Below are positions 28,388 through 40,223 of a stretch of 64,000 bases of DNA, one piece after another. Each line of letters starts with the position of its first letter. Position 1 is the first letter of the stretch. The notes beneath the pieces were generated by a model. It was given only the letters and a program-made list of their open reading frames with translations, did no database searches and had not been told where the DNA came from. Position numbers and translations under genes: made by a program. The stretch lies in contig CAYXHZ010000007.1 of assembly GCA_964465065.1 (NCBI GenBank), positions 1-64,000 of the forward strand. Reading direction: 5' to 3'. This stretch comes from CAYMND01 sp964465065. GTDB lineage: Bacteria; Acidobacteriota; Aminicenantia; UBA2199.

Positions 28388-28559
28388 TACGAGCCCAAGC
28401 CGGCCTGTCGTTTATCTAGTTAGAACATTCTTTCGTTTTGTTTAATAATATTCAATTTTTGCCAGATATTGCTTATTTTATAAAAAATCAATTAAGAATT
28501 GTTTTATATTCTTATATTTTATTAAATACAGGCCGCCCCGCTGCTTGAGCGCTTTTCTC
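28388..28559. other. AT-rich intergenic segment upstream of nifJ
   Basis: The 345 bp between the DUF151 and nifJ starts hold no gene. The middle part, about 28430-28530, is strikingly AT-rich, with runs of T and A, against near 50 percent GC around it. It ends just before the nifJ promoter, so it may act as an upstream activating or nucleoid-protein site. I recognise no riboswitch or conserved operator in it. Confidence 0.5.
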
Positions 28560-28587
28560 TTGACACACTCTTCCGTCTTGTGATAGT
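28560..28587 (+). promoter_or_regulatory. Promoter of nifJ
   Basis: Consensus TTGACA (28560-28565), 16-bp spacer and GATAGT (28582-28587) preceded by TGT, an extended -10 arrangement. The expected leader is about 75 nt and ends in AAAGGAG before the ATG at 28671. Confidence 0.5.
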
Positions 28588-28670
28588 TTCTAAGGTAAAT
28601 TCCACTCACTCAAGGTCAAACCCCCAATAACCTGGTGCGTGAAAGAAGAAAACGAATAAAAGGAGATAAC

Positions 28671-32204
<3,534 letters not shown>

Positions 32205-32213
32205 AGAACCATG

Positions 32214-32242
32214 GTACCGGGGGGTATACGCTCCCCGGTACC
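32214..32242 (+). terminator. Intrinsic terminator of nifJ
   Basis: GGTACCGGGG (32214-32223) pairs perfectly with CCCCGGTACC (32233-32242) around a 9-base loop, ten bases after the nifJ stop. The trailing tract CATCTTTTC is short but T-rich. Confidence 0.75.
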
Positions 32243-32275
32243 CATCTTTTCATCCCGTTTATCCATCCGTTAAAT

Positions 32276-32305
32276 TTGGCAGAAAAGGTGCGTATGATTT
32301 ATAAT
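32276..32305 (+). promoter_or_regulatory. Promoter of queF
   Basis: TTGGCA (32276-32281), 18-bp spacer and perfect TATAAT (32300-32305). Only about 20 nt remain before the ATG at 32331, enough for GGAGG but too short for a preQ1 riboswitch. Confidence 0.65.
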
Positions 32306-32330
32306 AACCGATACTGCTGGAGGATCGCTC

Positions 32331-32738
32331 ATGCTACTGACTGACATCACGGAAAAACTGGTGGCCATACGACAAGATGCCGCTTCCATACTCCCCGACT
32401 ACCTGGAAGCCATTCCGTACACCAATCCTGACTTATCGACCTGGGTTGAAATCGAGAATCCAGAATTCACCTCCCTCTGTCCCAAGACCGGTTTGCCCGA
32501 TTTCGGTGCAATCAGTATCCGTTACCTTCCCGATCGTTTCATCGTCGAGCTGAAATCCCTCAAATACTACTTTTTACAATACCGAAACGCCGGAATCTTC
32601 TATGAGGAATTGAGCAAGCTCATCCTGGAGCACCTCAAAAAAACGCTCGACCCCCACGAACTGATTGTCACCGCCCGCATGACAGCCCGCGGCGGAATAC
32701 GATCGGTCATCACATCTTCCTACCAACGTCCGCGCTGA
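32331..32738 (+). CDS. queF: NADPH-dependent 7-cyano-7-deazaguanine reductase QueF
   Basis: 135 residues, the short unimodular QueF type. The catalytic Cys50 lies in SLCPKTGLPDFG together with Asp57, and the family motif ELKSLKYYFLQYRNAGIFYE follows. The enzyme reduces preQ0 nitrile to preQ1 amine in queuosine tRNA modification. No other queuosine gene is in the window. GGAGG precedes the ATG. Confidence 0.95.
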   Translation: MLLTDITEKLVAIRQDAASILPDYLEAIPYTNPDLSTWVEIENPEFTSLCPKTGLPDFGAISIRYLPDRFIVELKSLKYYFLQYRNAGIFYEELSKLILEHLKKTLDPHELIVTARMTARGGIRSVITSSYQRPR

Positions 32739-32752
32739 TAACTCATTTCGGC

Positions 32753-34348
32753 ATGAAAGCGAGAAGAAGACAAGCGTTTCTGTTTATTTTCCCAACGGTG
32801 TTCTTTCTGTCATCCTCCGTACGCTTGCCTGCGCTTGCCGGCCACGACCAAACAGAAGTCACCGTACTGTCTGACGTTGGGAAAACGCCGGATACCGTCT
32901 GGAAACCATCTGATAAAAGCGTCAGGACCAGAGCCCATCTCCTGGCGCTGGGAACCTGGCTGGTTTCCACAACCAACTACTGGCTGGAAGGCGCGAAATG
33001 GACGGAAGACATCGATTTCGAACTCACTTTTTCCGATCAGCTGGAGCGTCTGTTTTCCTTGAGCTCCTATCGCTTCGATTCCAACACCTTCACCACCAAC
33101 TGGCAACATGCCTTATCAGGGGCAGCCTACTACAATTTTTATCGCTGCAACGGTTTTTCACTGCTTGCATCCCTGAAAAATTCTTTGTATTTCAGCCTGC
33201 TCTGGGAATACATCAGTGAATACCAGGAAGTCGTTTCCATCAACGACATGCTGTACAACACCCTGGGCGCCGTAACCGCCGGAGAGAATCTGTTCCGGTT
33301 CGCCCATCATTTTCAGCGGCAGAACAATCCGCTCCAGCGGGTCTTTGGCTATGTGCTGAATCCGATCTACGCCCTGAGCCGACTGCTGGACGGCGACCAG
33401 CCGATAGCGCTCTGCCCTAAGTCCCCTGAGCAAGAACATGTCGGCCTGTTACGCTTTTCCCTGTCCCGAGGGGATCTTTTACCCCTGGAGGGTAGTCAGT
33501 CGTTCTGGACCACCAGATTGGAAATCGATTTGTTTCCCAAAACAACCATCGATTTTTCCGACTCGGCCACCTTGACCTGGACACCCGATTCTCTCGGCGG
33601 CCTCTTTTCCTTGTCTGTGAGCGGAAATTCAGACGGGCTCAAGGAATTCCGACTCAAAATGCGCAATACCCTGCTGGGCTGGTTGTCTTATGGCCGTACC
33701 GCTTCGAACTTGCAGCAGGCCCTGTTTATCGGACTGTCCAGCAGCATGGACCTGTACCGGAAGAAATCCGTTTACTATTATGACCGTAACGATGCGCAAC
33801 TGGTATGGGAACCCGACCGCATCATCGATCACCCCACCCGCTATACCGACAAGCTGTCTCATCTGGGCATATTCGGCCCGACTTTTTTCTGGTTGCGACG
33901 AAGTCCGAATACCCAGCTGAGAATAGAGGCCGGTATCATCCCGAATTTCGCCATGGTCAACAGCCTGCCCCTCAATTCTCTGAGCCAGGAAATGACGATC
34001 GCCAAAACCAAAGCGACTCTTCTATATTACGGATACTATTATGCGCTCGGATATTCCTGCTTTGTCAGAGGGAATTTAGAGATCAATCCCTTGATTCTCA
34101 GCTTTTGCTGCGATTATCAACGCTACCGTTCGATCGAAGGCCAGGACCGTTTCCAAAAAAGCCTGTCCTGGGATCCGATACTGAAAGACAGTTTCACCTT
34201 TCTGGAAATCGGTCTCCATCTCAAATTATTCAAATCTCTCCAACTGGGCTGCGTCTACGAACATAAGCGGCGTTGGGGATCGATCGATCGGTTCGCCGCC
34301 CGCCAGACGGAAGACCGTATTTCGTTTACGACAGGTCTGCCTTTTTGA
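32753..34348 (+). CDS. DUF3943 outer-membrane beta-barrel candidate
   Basis: 531 residues. The N-terminal signal sequence is RQAFLFIFPTVFFLSSSVRL, with likely cleavage near PALA. The DUF3943 core is seen at about 110-200: TTNWQHALSGAAYYNFYRCN, LWEYISEYQEVVSINDMLYN and GAVTAGENLFRF. The remainder is a series of amphipathic strands ending in aromatic-rich TGLPF, a typical outer-membrane barrel C-terminus. Function unknown. It starts 14 bp after queF and probably shares its transcript. The 3' end overlaps the convergent glycosyltransferase by 23 bp. Confidence 0.75.
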   Translation: MKARRRQAFLFIFPTVFFLSSSVRLPALAGHDQTEVTVLSDVGKTPDTVWKPSDKSVRTRAHLLALGTWLVSTTNYWLEGAKWTEDIDFELTFSDQLERLFSLSSYRFDSNTFTTNWQHALSGAAYYNFYRCNGFSLLASLKNSLYFSLLWEYISEYQEVVSINDMLYNTLGAVTAGENLFRFAHHFQRQNNPLQRVFGYVLNPIYALSRLLDGDQPIALCPKSPEQEHVGLLRFSLSRGDLLPLEGSQSFWTTRLEIDLFPKTTIDFSDSATLTWTPDSLGGLFSLSVSGNSDGLKEFRLKMRNTLLGWLSYGRTASNLQQALFIGLSSSMDLYRKKSVYYYDRNDAQLVWEPDRIIDHPTRYTDKLSHLGIFGPTFFWLRRSPNTQLRIEAGIIPNFAMVNSLPLNSLSQEMTIAKTKATLLYYGYYYALGYSCFVRGNLEINPLILSFCCDYQRYRSIEGQDRFQKSLSWDPILKDSFTFLEIGLHLKLFKSLQLGCVYEHKRRWGSIDRFAARQTEDRISFTTGLPF

Positions 34349-35531
34349 TGAGCGATCCGGACGCCATGGCCAGCAATTGCTCGTATTTGGCTTCGATTAC
34401 CGGCCAGGAATATTGTTTTTTAAAATAACTGCAACCGTTTTCCCCCATGGTTTCCCGCAGCTGCCGATTTCCGGCCAGAAGCCGCCAAGAGCGGCAGAAT
34501 TGGCCATAATCCATAAACCAAAGGCCGGCATGACTCCTCATGCACTGCCCTTTCAATACATCGGTCCGGCCATTGGCCAAGACCGGTTTGCCCATAGCCC
34601 AGGCTTCCAGAGTCACCATCGACAAGGATTCGAATTGAGATGGAATGACCAGAAACTCGGCCCCGGCCAAGGCGTTGTACTTGTCCTGATCGTCGATAAA
34701 GCCGATGTAGTGAATCCTGGGATGTTGCGGAATGGGTACAATCGTCTTGCCGGCCAAGACCAGATGAATTCCATCCTGGGGATACTGTTCCGCGTAGCGG
34801 ATGAAGAATTCGAAAAGAAGCGGAACGCCCTTGTTCTCGTCGAGCCGGCCGATATACAGGGCATACGGTGCCTCAATGGAGAATTTCTGACGGAACTGCT
34901 GTCCGTCACCGCTTGGGGGAATTTCCGAACCCACTCCGACGACCAGTCCCGGAACTGTATGGTTTTGCGAGATTTTCCAGATCAAATCCCGCTCTTCAAA
35001 CGAATTGTAGGCGATGGCTGCCGGCAGCTGGAAAAAAGCCTTGAAAAGGCGCAGATAAATGATTTCGTCGTGCTCGGCTGTTGGCACCAGAATCGATTTG
35101 CCAGCCAGCATCGGCAGGATCGTGAAGGTGGTGTAATACCGGAAAGAAAAGAAGATGAACAGGTCATAATCGTCTTGATTCTTCAGAACGTATTCCCGCA
35201 TCGCGCTGCTGGCCGGTCCCTGCTCCTGCATCCATGCCTCTTCCATGGCTGCTGTGTGCTCGTGGTTTACGACGATTTTCTGCAAGTCGCCAAAACGTTT
35301 GGGATCCCGCTCCCGATCGACCGGGAAGCGCCGAACCGTTACCCCATCGATGGTTTCCTCACCCGGCGGGTAATGCTGCGCCCAGGTGACGTAATCGACA
35401 GCGCAGGTGGTAAGAACCTCTACCTGATGATTTTTACTGAGGTGCTTGGCGATCAGTCTGGCATGGTACTCGGCTCCTCCGTTGATTTCCAGACCGTATC
35501 GCTGTACAACGATGCCGAGCTTTCCGTGCAT
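34326..35531 (-). CDS. Glycosyltransferase family 4 protein
   Basis: 401 residues from ATG 35531; a longer open frame would overlap the OmpA-like gene. GT-B fold: N-terminal IVVQRYGLEINGGAEYHARL (donor/acceptor loop with GG), C-terminal ALYIGRLDENKGVPLLFEFF and the EX7E-like segment PSQFESLSMVTLEAWAMGKP. Such enzymes transfer sugars from nucleotide donors with retention of configuration, usually to cell-surface glycans. Acceptor unknown. It follows the OmpA-like gene by 10 bp and probably shares its promoter. Confidence 0.88.
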   Translation of the reverse strand: MHGKLGIVVQRYGLEINGGAEYHARLIAKHLSKNHQVEVLTTCAVDYVTWAQHYPPGEETIDGVTVRRFPVDRERDPKRFGDLQKIVVNHEHTAAMEEAWMQEQGPASSAMREYVLKNQDDYDLFIFFSFRYYTTFTILPMLAGKSILVPTAEHDEIIYLRLFKAFFQLPAAIAYNSFEERDLIWKISQNHTVPGLVVGVGSEIPPSGDGQQFRQKFSIEAPYALYIGRLDENKGVPLLFEFFIRYAEQYPQDGIHLVLAGKTIVPIPQHPRIHYIGFIDDQDKYNALAGAEFLVIPSQFESLSMVTLEAWAMGKPVLANGRTDVLKGQCMRSHAGLWFMDYGQFCRSWRLLAGNRQLRETMGENGCSYFKKQYSWPVIEAKYEQLLAMASGSLIKKADLS

Positions 35532-35541
35532 GCTCAAAGTA

Positions 35542-36396
35542 TTACTGGGCAACCAGTTCCACGCGCCGGTTTTTGGCCTTGCCCTGCTCGGTCTGATTGG
35601 ATTGCAGCGGTGAAGTGGGTCCGGCCCCAAACGCTTTCAGCCGGGAGGGTTCAATCGAATATCTGGCTGTCAGCTCCTTGATGACTGCAAGCGCCCTATC
35701 GTTGGACAACCTGATGTTGTTGTCGAAGGTTCCCGTGTTGTCCGTGTGGCCGACCACGTAAAGTCTCAAGGCGGCATCGCTCTTGAGCATCTTGGCGATC
35801 TCCGTCAGCGCGGGTGTTGATTCCGGTTTCACCTCGGATTTTCCCGAATCGAAATAAATGCCGTACACCGATGCCCGTCCCGTCGAACGGATGCTGCCGG
35901 CCAATTGACTGGCGTCGACCTTGACATCCTGTTTCATGAGCTCCTTTTCCACAACGTGAATACTGTACTGGTTGCCGCTGGCTGCGATGTGTGCCCAGGT
36001 TTCCACCTGATCTTTCACGATTTTCAAAGTGGCAAGCTGAATACCGCCATCCTCGAACTCGACAAGTACCTTCCCTCCGGCCGACATGGCCGCATTGCAG
36101 TAATTACGGGTGATTTGCAAACCACTCGCCGGTTTGGCCCCTTCGTTGAGATCATAAACGATCCAGAGATGATGACCTTCCTGAGCCTCTGTCCGGAAAT
36201 CCGGGGCGATCGGAAATTCGAAACGGTCGAATTTCTTCACTTCATACCGGTAAATGTGATAACCGGGCATTCTGGTGAAAAGCGCCGGATCCTTGCTTCC
36301 CGCAATGTCATTGGGATCACTGCCGTAGACGAAAGCAGTCTGAACCAAGATCATCGCAAGCCACACGGTCATGCCAGTTCGTTTGTTGATCATCAT
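35542..36396 (-). CDS. OmpA-family outer-membrane/peptidoglycan-binding protein
   Basis: 284 residues. The signal peptide is MTVWLAMILVQTAFVYG. An N-terminal domain of about 150 residues has no clear match (DUF4892-like at best). The C-terminal OmpA-like domain, about 175-284, shows VYGIYFDSGKSEVKPES, VVGHTDNTGTFDNNIRLSND and GKAKNRRVELVAQ, the peptidoglycan-binding signature. It probably links the outer membrane to the cell wall. ATG with AGGTGA upstream. Confidence 0.88.
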   Translation of the reverse strand: MMINKRTGMTVWLAMILVQTAFVYGSDPNDIAGSKDPALFTRMPGYHIYRYEVKKFDRFEFPIAPDFRTEAQEGHHLWIVYDLNEGAKPASGLQITRNYCNAAMSAGGKVLVEFEDGGIQLATLKIVKDQVETWAHIAASGNQYSIHVVEKELMKQDVKVDASQLAGSIRSTGRASVYGIYFDSGKSEVKPESTPALTEIAKMLKSDAALRLYVVGHTDNTGTFDNNIRLSNDRALAVIKELTARYSIEPSRLKAFGAGPTSPLQSNQTEQGKAKNRRVELVAQ

Positions 36397-36439
36397 GAAT
36401 CACCTGTATTAACGGTTAATTTCGTTCATCAAGTTAGTG

Positions 36440-36468
36440 AGGATATTCCATAATCGACTCTCTGTCAA
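36440..36468 (-). promoter_or_regulatory. Promoter of ompA-like/glycosyltransferase genes
   Basis: Minus-strand TTGACA (36468-36463), 17-bp spacer and TATCCT (36445-36440). It diverges from the etf promoter about 45 bp away. Confidence 0.65.
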
Positions 36469-36513
36469 TACAGTCGAGCCCCCATGTCTGCCCCGGTCAG
36501 CAACCGGGTCAAT

Positions 36514-36542
36514 TTGACTTTTATGCTTGTTTCGGCTATAGA
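36514..36542 (+). promoter_or_regulatory. Promoter of etfBA
   Basis: TTGACT (36514-36519), 17-bp spacer and TATAGA (36537-36542). The expected leader is about 35 nt and ends in GGAGGT (36574-36579) before ATG 36584. Confidence 0.6.
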
Positions 36543-36583
36543 ATCCCTAACAAATCTGAATCTTACCCATGCTGGAGGTAGTG

Positions 36584-37354
36584 ATGAATATCGTTGTCTG
36601 TCTAAAACAAGTACCCGATACGGAGGCCAGCCTGATCGTCAAGGACGGTACGGGTATCAACGAGGCCAATATCAAGTGGATTATCAGCCCATACGACGAA
36701 TACGCCATTGAGGAAGCACTCAAGCTGAAGAAATCCCTGGGTGCTTCACAACTGACCGCCTTGACTCTGGGTCCGGCCCGTTGTGAAAATGTATTGCGTA
36801 CCGCATTGGCCTTGGGCGCCGATGCCGCCTTTCATATCGAGAGCGACAAAGCGCTCGACCATCTGTCGATCGCCCGCTGTCTGGCCGCCGGAATCAAGGA
36901 AATCGGGTTCCCGGCTGTCGTGGTCATGGGCAAACAGGCGATCGACGATGACGCGTTTCTGACCCATATCTACCTGGCCGAACAGCTCGGAATACCGGTC
37001 AGCACCAATCTGACCAACCTGTCGGGCGCCGGAAACGAAATCTGCGCCGACCGGGAGATCGAGGAAGGTGCCAGAGAACAATTGGGTCTGTCGGTTCCCT
37101 GTGTTCTGGGAGTTGGTAAAGGTGCCTATACGCCGAAACTGCCCAATCTGATGGGTGTCATGAAGGCCAAAAAGGTGGCGATCCCCAAAAAATCGCCGGT
37201 GGATCTGGCCGTGGGTGAGCTCGAGCCCAAAATCACTCCCATCAAACTCTATGCTCCACCGGAAAAGCCGCAGGGGCAAGTCATCGCGGGCGAACCGGAA
37301 ACAGCCGTCAAGGAATTGGTCCGCCTTCTCAAGCAGGAAGCCAAAGTTATTTAA
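36584..37354 (+). CDS. etfB: Electron transfer flavoprotein beta subunit
   Basis: 256 residues from ATG 36584 (GGAGGT upstream; a start at 36569 would lie before the ribosome site). Family stretches are MNIVVCLKQVPDTE, NIKWIISPYDEYAIEEALKL, VVVMGKQAIDDD and the C-terminal PNLMGVMKAKKVAI. EtfB binds the AMP or second FAD of the heterodimer and contacts the partner dehydrogenase. No acyl-CoA dehydrogenase or membrane oxidoreductase is nearby, so the electron donor is unknown. Confidence 0.95.
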   Translation: MNIVVCLKQVPDTEASLIVKDGTGINEANIKWIISPYDEYAIEEALKLKKSLGASQLTALTLGPARCENVLRTALALGADAAFHIESDKALDHLSIARCLAAGIKEIGFPAVVVMGKQAIDDDAFLTHIYLAEQLGIPVSTNLTNLSGAGNEICADREIEEGAREQLGLSVPCVLGVGKGAYTPKLPNLMGVMKAKKVAIPKKSPVDLAVGELEPKITPIKLYAPPEKPQGQVIAGEPETAVKELVRLLKQEAKVI

Positions 37355-37368
37355 CGAGGAGAAATGTC

Positions 37369-38175
37369 ATGGAGAAACTGGGAATTTTTCTGGAAATAAA
37401 AGAAGGACGTTTCAAAAAAAGCAATCACGAATTGATCTCTTACGCTCTGTCTCAGGGACGTGAAGTCGTGGCCGTTGTCGTCACCGAACAACTGGACCCG
37501 CATCTTCCAACACTCCTTGGCGTTGCCAAAGTCGTTCAATATGCCTGCCCGTCCCCCCTGCTGAACGACACTCTGGCCCAGGAACTGGTGAAAACGATCC
37601 GGAATGAATCCCTGACCGATTTCTTGGCGATGGCCACTCCATTGGCCAAGGACCTGCTCCCCAGGGTATCGGCCAAGCTGTCGGCGCCGCTGGTCTGCGA
37701 TTGTGTCAAACTGGACCTGGCTGCACATCAGGCCACAAAGCCCGTCTATTCCGGCAAGTTGCTCATGGATTACCAATTGCATGGAGACAGATTCCTATAT
37801 ACCATCCGTCCCAACACTTTTCCGGCCCAAGCGGGCGTATCGACGCAAACACCGACGGTGGAAAGAATCAACCTGTCCGCGCAGGACCTGGGCATGAGCT
37901 TGAAGGGGATAATNNNNNNNNNNNNNNNNNNNNNNNNNNNNNNNNNNNNNNNNNNNNNNNNNNNNNNNNNNNNNNNNNNNNNNNNNNNNNNNNNNNNNNN
38001 NNNNNNNNNNNNNGGCGCCATTCAGCATTTTGTCGGTATGAAAACATCCAAAGTCATCGTGGCCATCAACCGCGACCCTGAAGCACCGATCTTCAAAAAA
38101 GCCGATTACGGGCTGGTCGGTGACCTCTTCAAGATCGTTCCCCTGCTGACCGAGGAAATAAAAACAGCGCTCTAG
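37369..38175 (+). CDS. etfA: Electron transfer flavoprotein alpha subunit, interrupted by an assembly gap
   Basis: The N-terminal domain (MEKLGIFLEIKEGRFKKSNH) and the end of the C-terminal FAD domain (GAIQHFVGMKTSKVIVAINR, ADYGLVGDLFKIVP) are intact, and 100 N separate them. The missing part should contain the FAD signature of the family: by comparison with usual EtfA proteins about 63 residues, close to 190 bp, lie between LKGII and GAIQH. So the N-run is a placeholder, not a true length. Start is 14 bp after etfB with AACGAGGAG upstream. Not a pseudogene on present evidence. Confidence 0.93.
   Translation: MEKLGIFLEIKEGRFKKSNHELISYALSQGREVVAVVVTEQLDPHLPTLLGVAKVVQYACPSPLLNDTLAQELVKTIRNESLTDFLAMATPLAKDLLPRVSAKLSAPLVCDCVKLDLAAHQATKPVYSGKLLMDYQLHGDRFLYTIRPNTFPAQAGVSTQTPTVERINLSAQDLGMSLKGIXXXXXXXXXXXXXXXXXXXXXXXXXXXXXXXXXXGAIQHFVGMKTSKVIVAINRDPEAPIFKKADYGLVGDLFKIVPLLTEEIKTAL
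37914..38013. other. Assembly gap of 100 N inside etfA
   Basis: Exactly 100 N, the usual placeholder for a gap of unknown length. The frame on the two sides matches only because 100 leaves remainder 1 when divided by 3; a true gap of about 190 bp would do the same. Confidence 0.99.
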
Positions 38176-38188
38176 CTTGCCGACTTCA

Positions 38189-38226
38189 TTGACAAGGTGA
38201 CTTTTTTACTCTACCTTTATTAGGTA
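38189..38226 (+). promoter_or_regulatory. Candidate promoter of cheY-cheZ with overlapping dyad
   Basis: TTGACA (38189-38194) is followed after 17 bp by a poor -10 (TACCTT, 38212-38217). The perfect dyad TACCT-TTATT-AGGTA (38212-38226) covers that position and could be an operator or a small hairpin. An AGAGGTG ribosome site precedes the ATG at 38251. Confidence 0.4.
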
Positions 38227-38250
38227 AGTCCCGTGAGCAAGAGGTGAAAT

Positions 38251-38604
38251 ATGAAATTCTTGGTGGTGGACGATTCTTCAACCATGCGACGGATCATTAT
38301 CAACGCGCTGAAGCGAATCGGTTACGAAGATGTAGTGGACGCAGAAAACGGTGTCTCCGGCCTGGAAAAGCTGAACGGTATCGATATCATCCTCACCGAT
38401 TGGAACATGCCGGAGATGGATGGTCTGGAATTCGTCAAAAGGGTCAGGGCTCAGAACAAAACCATTCCGATCCTGATGGTGACCACCAACGCCGCCAAGG
38501 ACGATATCGTGGAAGCGCTGAAAAACGGAGTCAACAACTACATCGTCAAGCCCTTCACCCCTGAGACTCTCAAAGAAAAAGTCGATACAGTCCTGAAAGG
38601 GTAA
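38251..38604 (+). CDS. cheY: CheY-like single-domain response regulator
   Basis: 117 residues, a bare receiver domain. The acidic pocket is Asp7/Asp8, the phosphoacceptor is Asp50 (LTDWNMPEMDG), the switch Thr lies in MVTTN near 78-79, and the invariant Lys is Lys100 (YIVKPF). No output domain. Followed after 1 bp by a CheZ phosphatase, so it is probably the motor-binding chemotaxis CheY. No CheA, CheW or receptor lies in the window. Confidence 0.92.
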   Translation: MKFLVVDDSSTMRRIIINALKRIGYEDVVDAENGVSGLEKLNGIDIILTDWNMPEMDGLEFVKRVRAQNKTIPILMVTTNAAKDDIVEALKNGVNNYIVKPFTPETLKEKVDTVLKG

Positions 38605-38605
38605 C

Positions 38606-39190
38606 ATGGATCAGAAATCGATTGACGCCCTGATTCATGGCGGTTTTGTTACAGACCAAGCTACCACTTCTGCAACCGATGAAGAGAATGAACTGAAGGA
38701 AATCGCCGATGTTCTCGCTCCGAGCCATACCGCCCCCAAGGGACGGGTGATGGGACAGATTTCCACCGTCACCGAGGAGTCCGAAAAGGGCACCAATGTC
38801 GTGATGGGCTTTCTGGAAAATGTCCTGACCACAGCCAGCGAAGAACGCGCTTTCATCGAAGGAATTGCCAAGAAGCACCAGGAAGGCAGCGATCAAATCG
38901 ACTGGGGAATGGTCTGCAATCACATCACCGACATCACCACGCTGATCGAAGAGGAAATCTATGCAGCCATGGACGCTTTCCAATTCCAGGATATCGGTCG
39001 GCAGAAATTGATGAAAGTCATGTACACATTGGGCAAACTGAATGAATATCTCAACGAACTGCTCGGGCAAGAATCCAGCAAAGATCGCCAATTCGGTAGA
39101 AATATCGATAAAAAAACCCTGGAAAAGGATAAAAACAAGGACGAAGTCGACGCCCTGATCGCACAATTCAAGAACGAGCAGAAAAAATAG
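38606..39190 (+). CDS. cheZ: CheZ-type chemotaxis phosphatase
   Basis: 194 residues, mostly helical. The catalytic pair is Asp129 and Gln133 in FQFQDIGRQKLMKV, equivalent in spacing (D-x3-Q) to E. coli CheZ Asp143 and Gln147. The C-terminal peptide DEVDALIAQF resembles the CheY-docking tail of CheZ. Unusually, the N-terminus MDQKSIDALIHGGF also resembles the CheY-binding peptide of FliM (SQxEIDALLNG). CheZ removes phosphate from CheY-P to reset the motor signal. Adjacent cheY supports the call; overall similarity to proteobacterial CheZ is low. Confidence 0.82.
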   Translation: MDQKSIDALIHGGFVTDQATTSATDEENELKEIADVLAPSHTAPKGRVMGQISTVTEESEKGTNVVMGFLENVLTTASEERAFIEGIAKKHQEGSDQIDWGMVCNHITDITTLIEEEIYAAMDAFQFQDIGRQKLMKVMYTLGKLNEYLNELLGQESSKDRQFGRNIDKKTLEKDKNKDEVDALIAQFKNEQKK

Positions 39191-39201
39191 CGGCTAGCCA
39201 A

Positions 39202-40179
39202 TCAGATCCCCCAGGCCTGTTTGTATTTACCTATAGTGGCCTGTGGCAGTCTGGCACCGATAATACGGATAATCTCGGCCGCCAGTTGAGTACCCCAGCA
39301 CAGGGACTGCATCATGTCCTTTCCATGCGCATATCCCGCCAGAAATCCGGCCGCGAAGATATCGCCGGCTCCGGTGGTGTCCTGTACCAGGCTGGGAATC
39401 GCCGGCAAGCTTTCGATTTTCCCGTCGTATTTCACTTTGGCTCCGCGTGCACCCAGCTTGAGAATGGCCACGGAACCGCTGCCGGACATCTTCTCCAAAA
39501 TGTCCTCATCGTCCTGATCACCGGCAAAAGCCTTGCCCTCCTCTTCGTTGGCAAAGAGTATACCGACATGCTGCCGGCAAAGGTCACGGATGACACTCAG
39601 GTTGGCCAGTACGACATTGTAGCTGGCCAGGTCCAGGGACACGGTCATCGGCTGCTGTCTGGCCAGACTCATAGCCTTCTCGATCAGTTCAAGATTCTGT
39701 AACAGGTAGCCCTCGATATGGACGATATCGTAACCCGTGAAATGTTCGGGACGCAGATCCTGCGCGGATAATTCAAGCGCCGAGCCCAGATATGTGGCGA
39801 AGGTTCTCTCACAATCGGGAGAAATCAGAACGTAACACCGTCCCGAAGGGGCCCGGCCAGCAGGGATTTCGAGCATGTTCACACCTGCCTGGGTAAGTTG
39901 TTCGGTAAACTGGCGGCCGGTATCGTCCTGACCTGTTTTGCCGATATAGGCGCAGGGAATTCCCAAAGTGGACAGAGCGTGAATGGTATTGGCCGCAGAT
40001 CCGCCGGAGCGTATTTCCAGGGATTCGTTTCGAATCAACGATTCAATCTCCTGCATTTTCGTTTCACTGATGAGATTCATGCTGCCTTTGGAATAGCCCA
40101 AACGCGGCAGCAAGCTATCGTCCGGCATTCTGATCAAAATATCCGTCAGAGAATTTCCGATTCCAAGTATCCGTTTCAT
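39202..40179 (-). CDS. PfkB-family carbohydrate/nucleoside kinase (adenosine-kinase-like)
   Basis: 325 residues from ATG 40179, which has GAGAGGAAAA upstream; a longer open frame overlaps the HPt gene. The N-terminus RILGIGNSLTDILIRM, the KGSMNLI motif and the GGSAANTIHALSTLG motif fit the adenosine-kinase-like branch of PfkB. The C-terminal signature DTTGAGDIFAAGFLAG holds the catalytic Asp. It phosphorylates a sugar or nucleoside hydroxyl using ATP; substrate unknown. It ends the pan operon, which also contains a deoxynucleoside kinase. Confidence 0.87.
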   Translation of the reverse strand: MKRILGIGNSLTDILIRMPDDSLLPRLGYSKGSMNLISETKMQEIESLIRNESLEIRSGGSAANTIHALSTLGIPCAYIGKTGQDDTGRQFTEQLTQAGVNMLEIPAGRAPSGRCYVLISPDCERTFATYLGSALELSAQDLRPEHFTGYDIVHIEGYLLQNLELIEKAMSLARQQPMTVSLDLASYNVVLANLSVIRDLCRQHVGILFANEEEGKAFAGDQDDEDILEKMSGSGSVAILKLGARGAKVKYDGKIESLPAIPSLVQDTTGAGDIFAAGFLAGYAHGKDMMQSLCWGTQLAAEIIRIIGARLPQATIGKYKQAWGI

Positions 40180-40223
40180 TTTTCCTCTCAGCCGCTGATG
40201 GTTTCGTAAATAGGAGAACAATT

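Noticed and set aside
28576..28595. Rex-type operator overlapping the nifJ promoter
   Set aside because: Only one half-site (TTGTGA) is present; the second half does not match.
32306..32330. preQ1 riboswitch ahead of queF
   Set aside because: Only about 25 bases separate the promoter from the start codon, too short for any preQ1 class.
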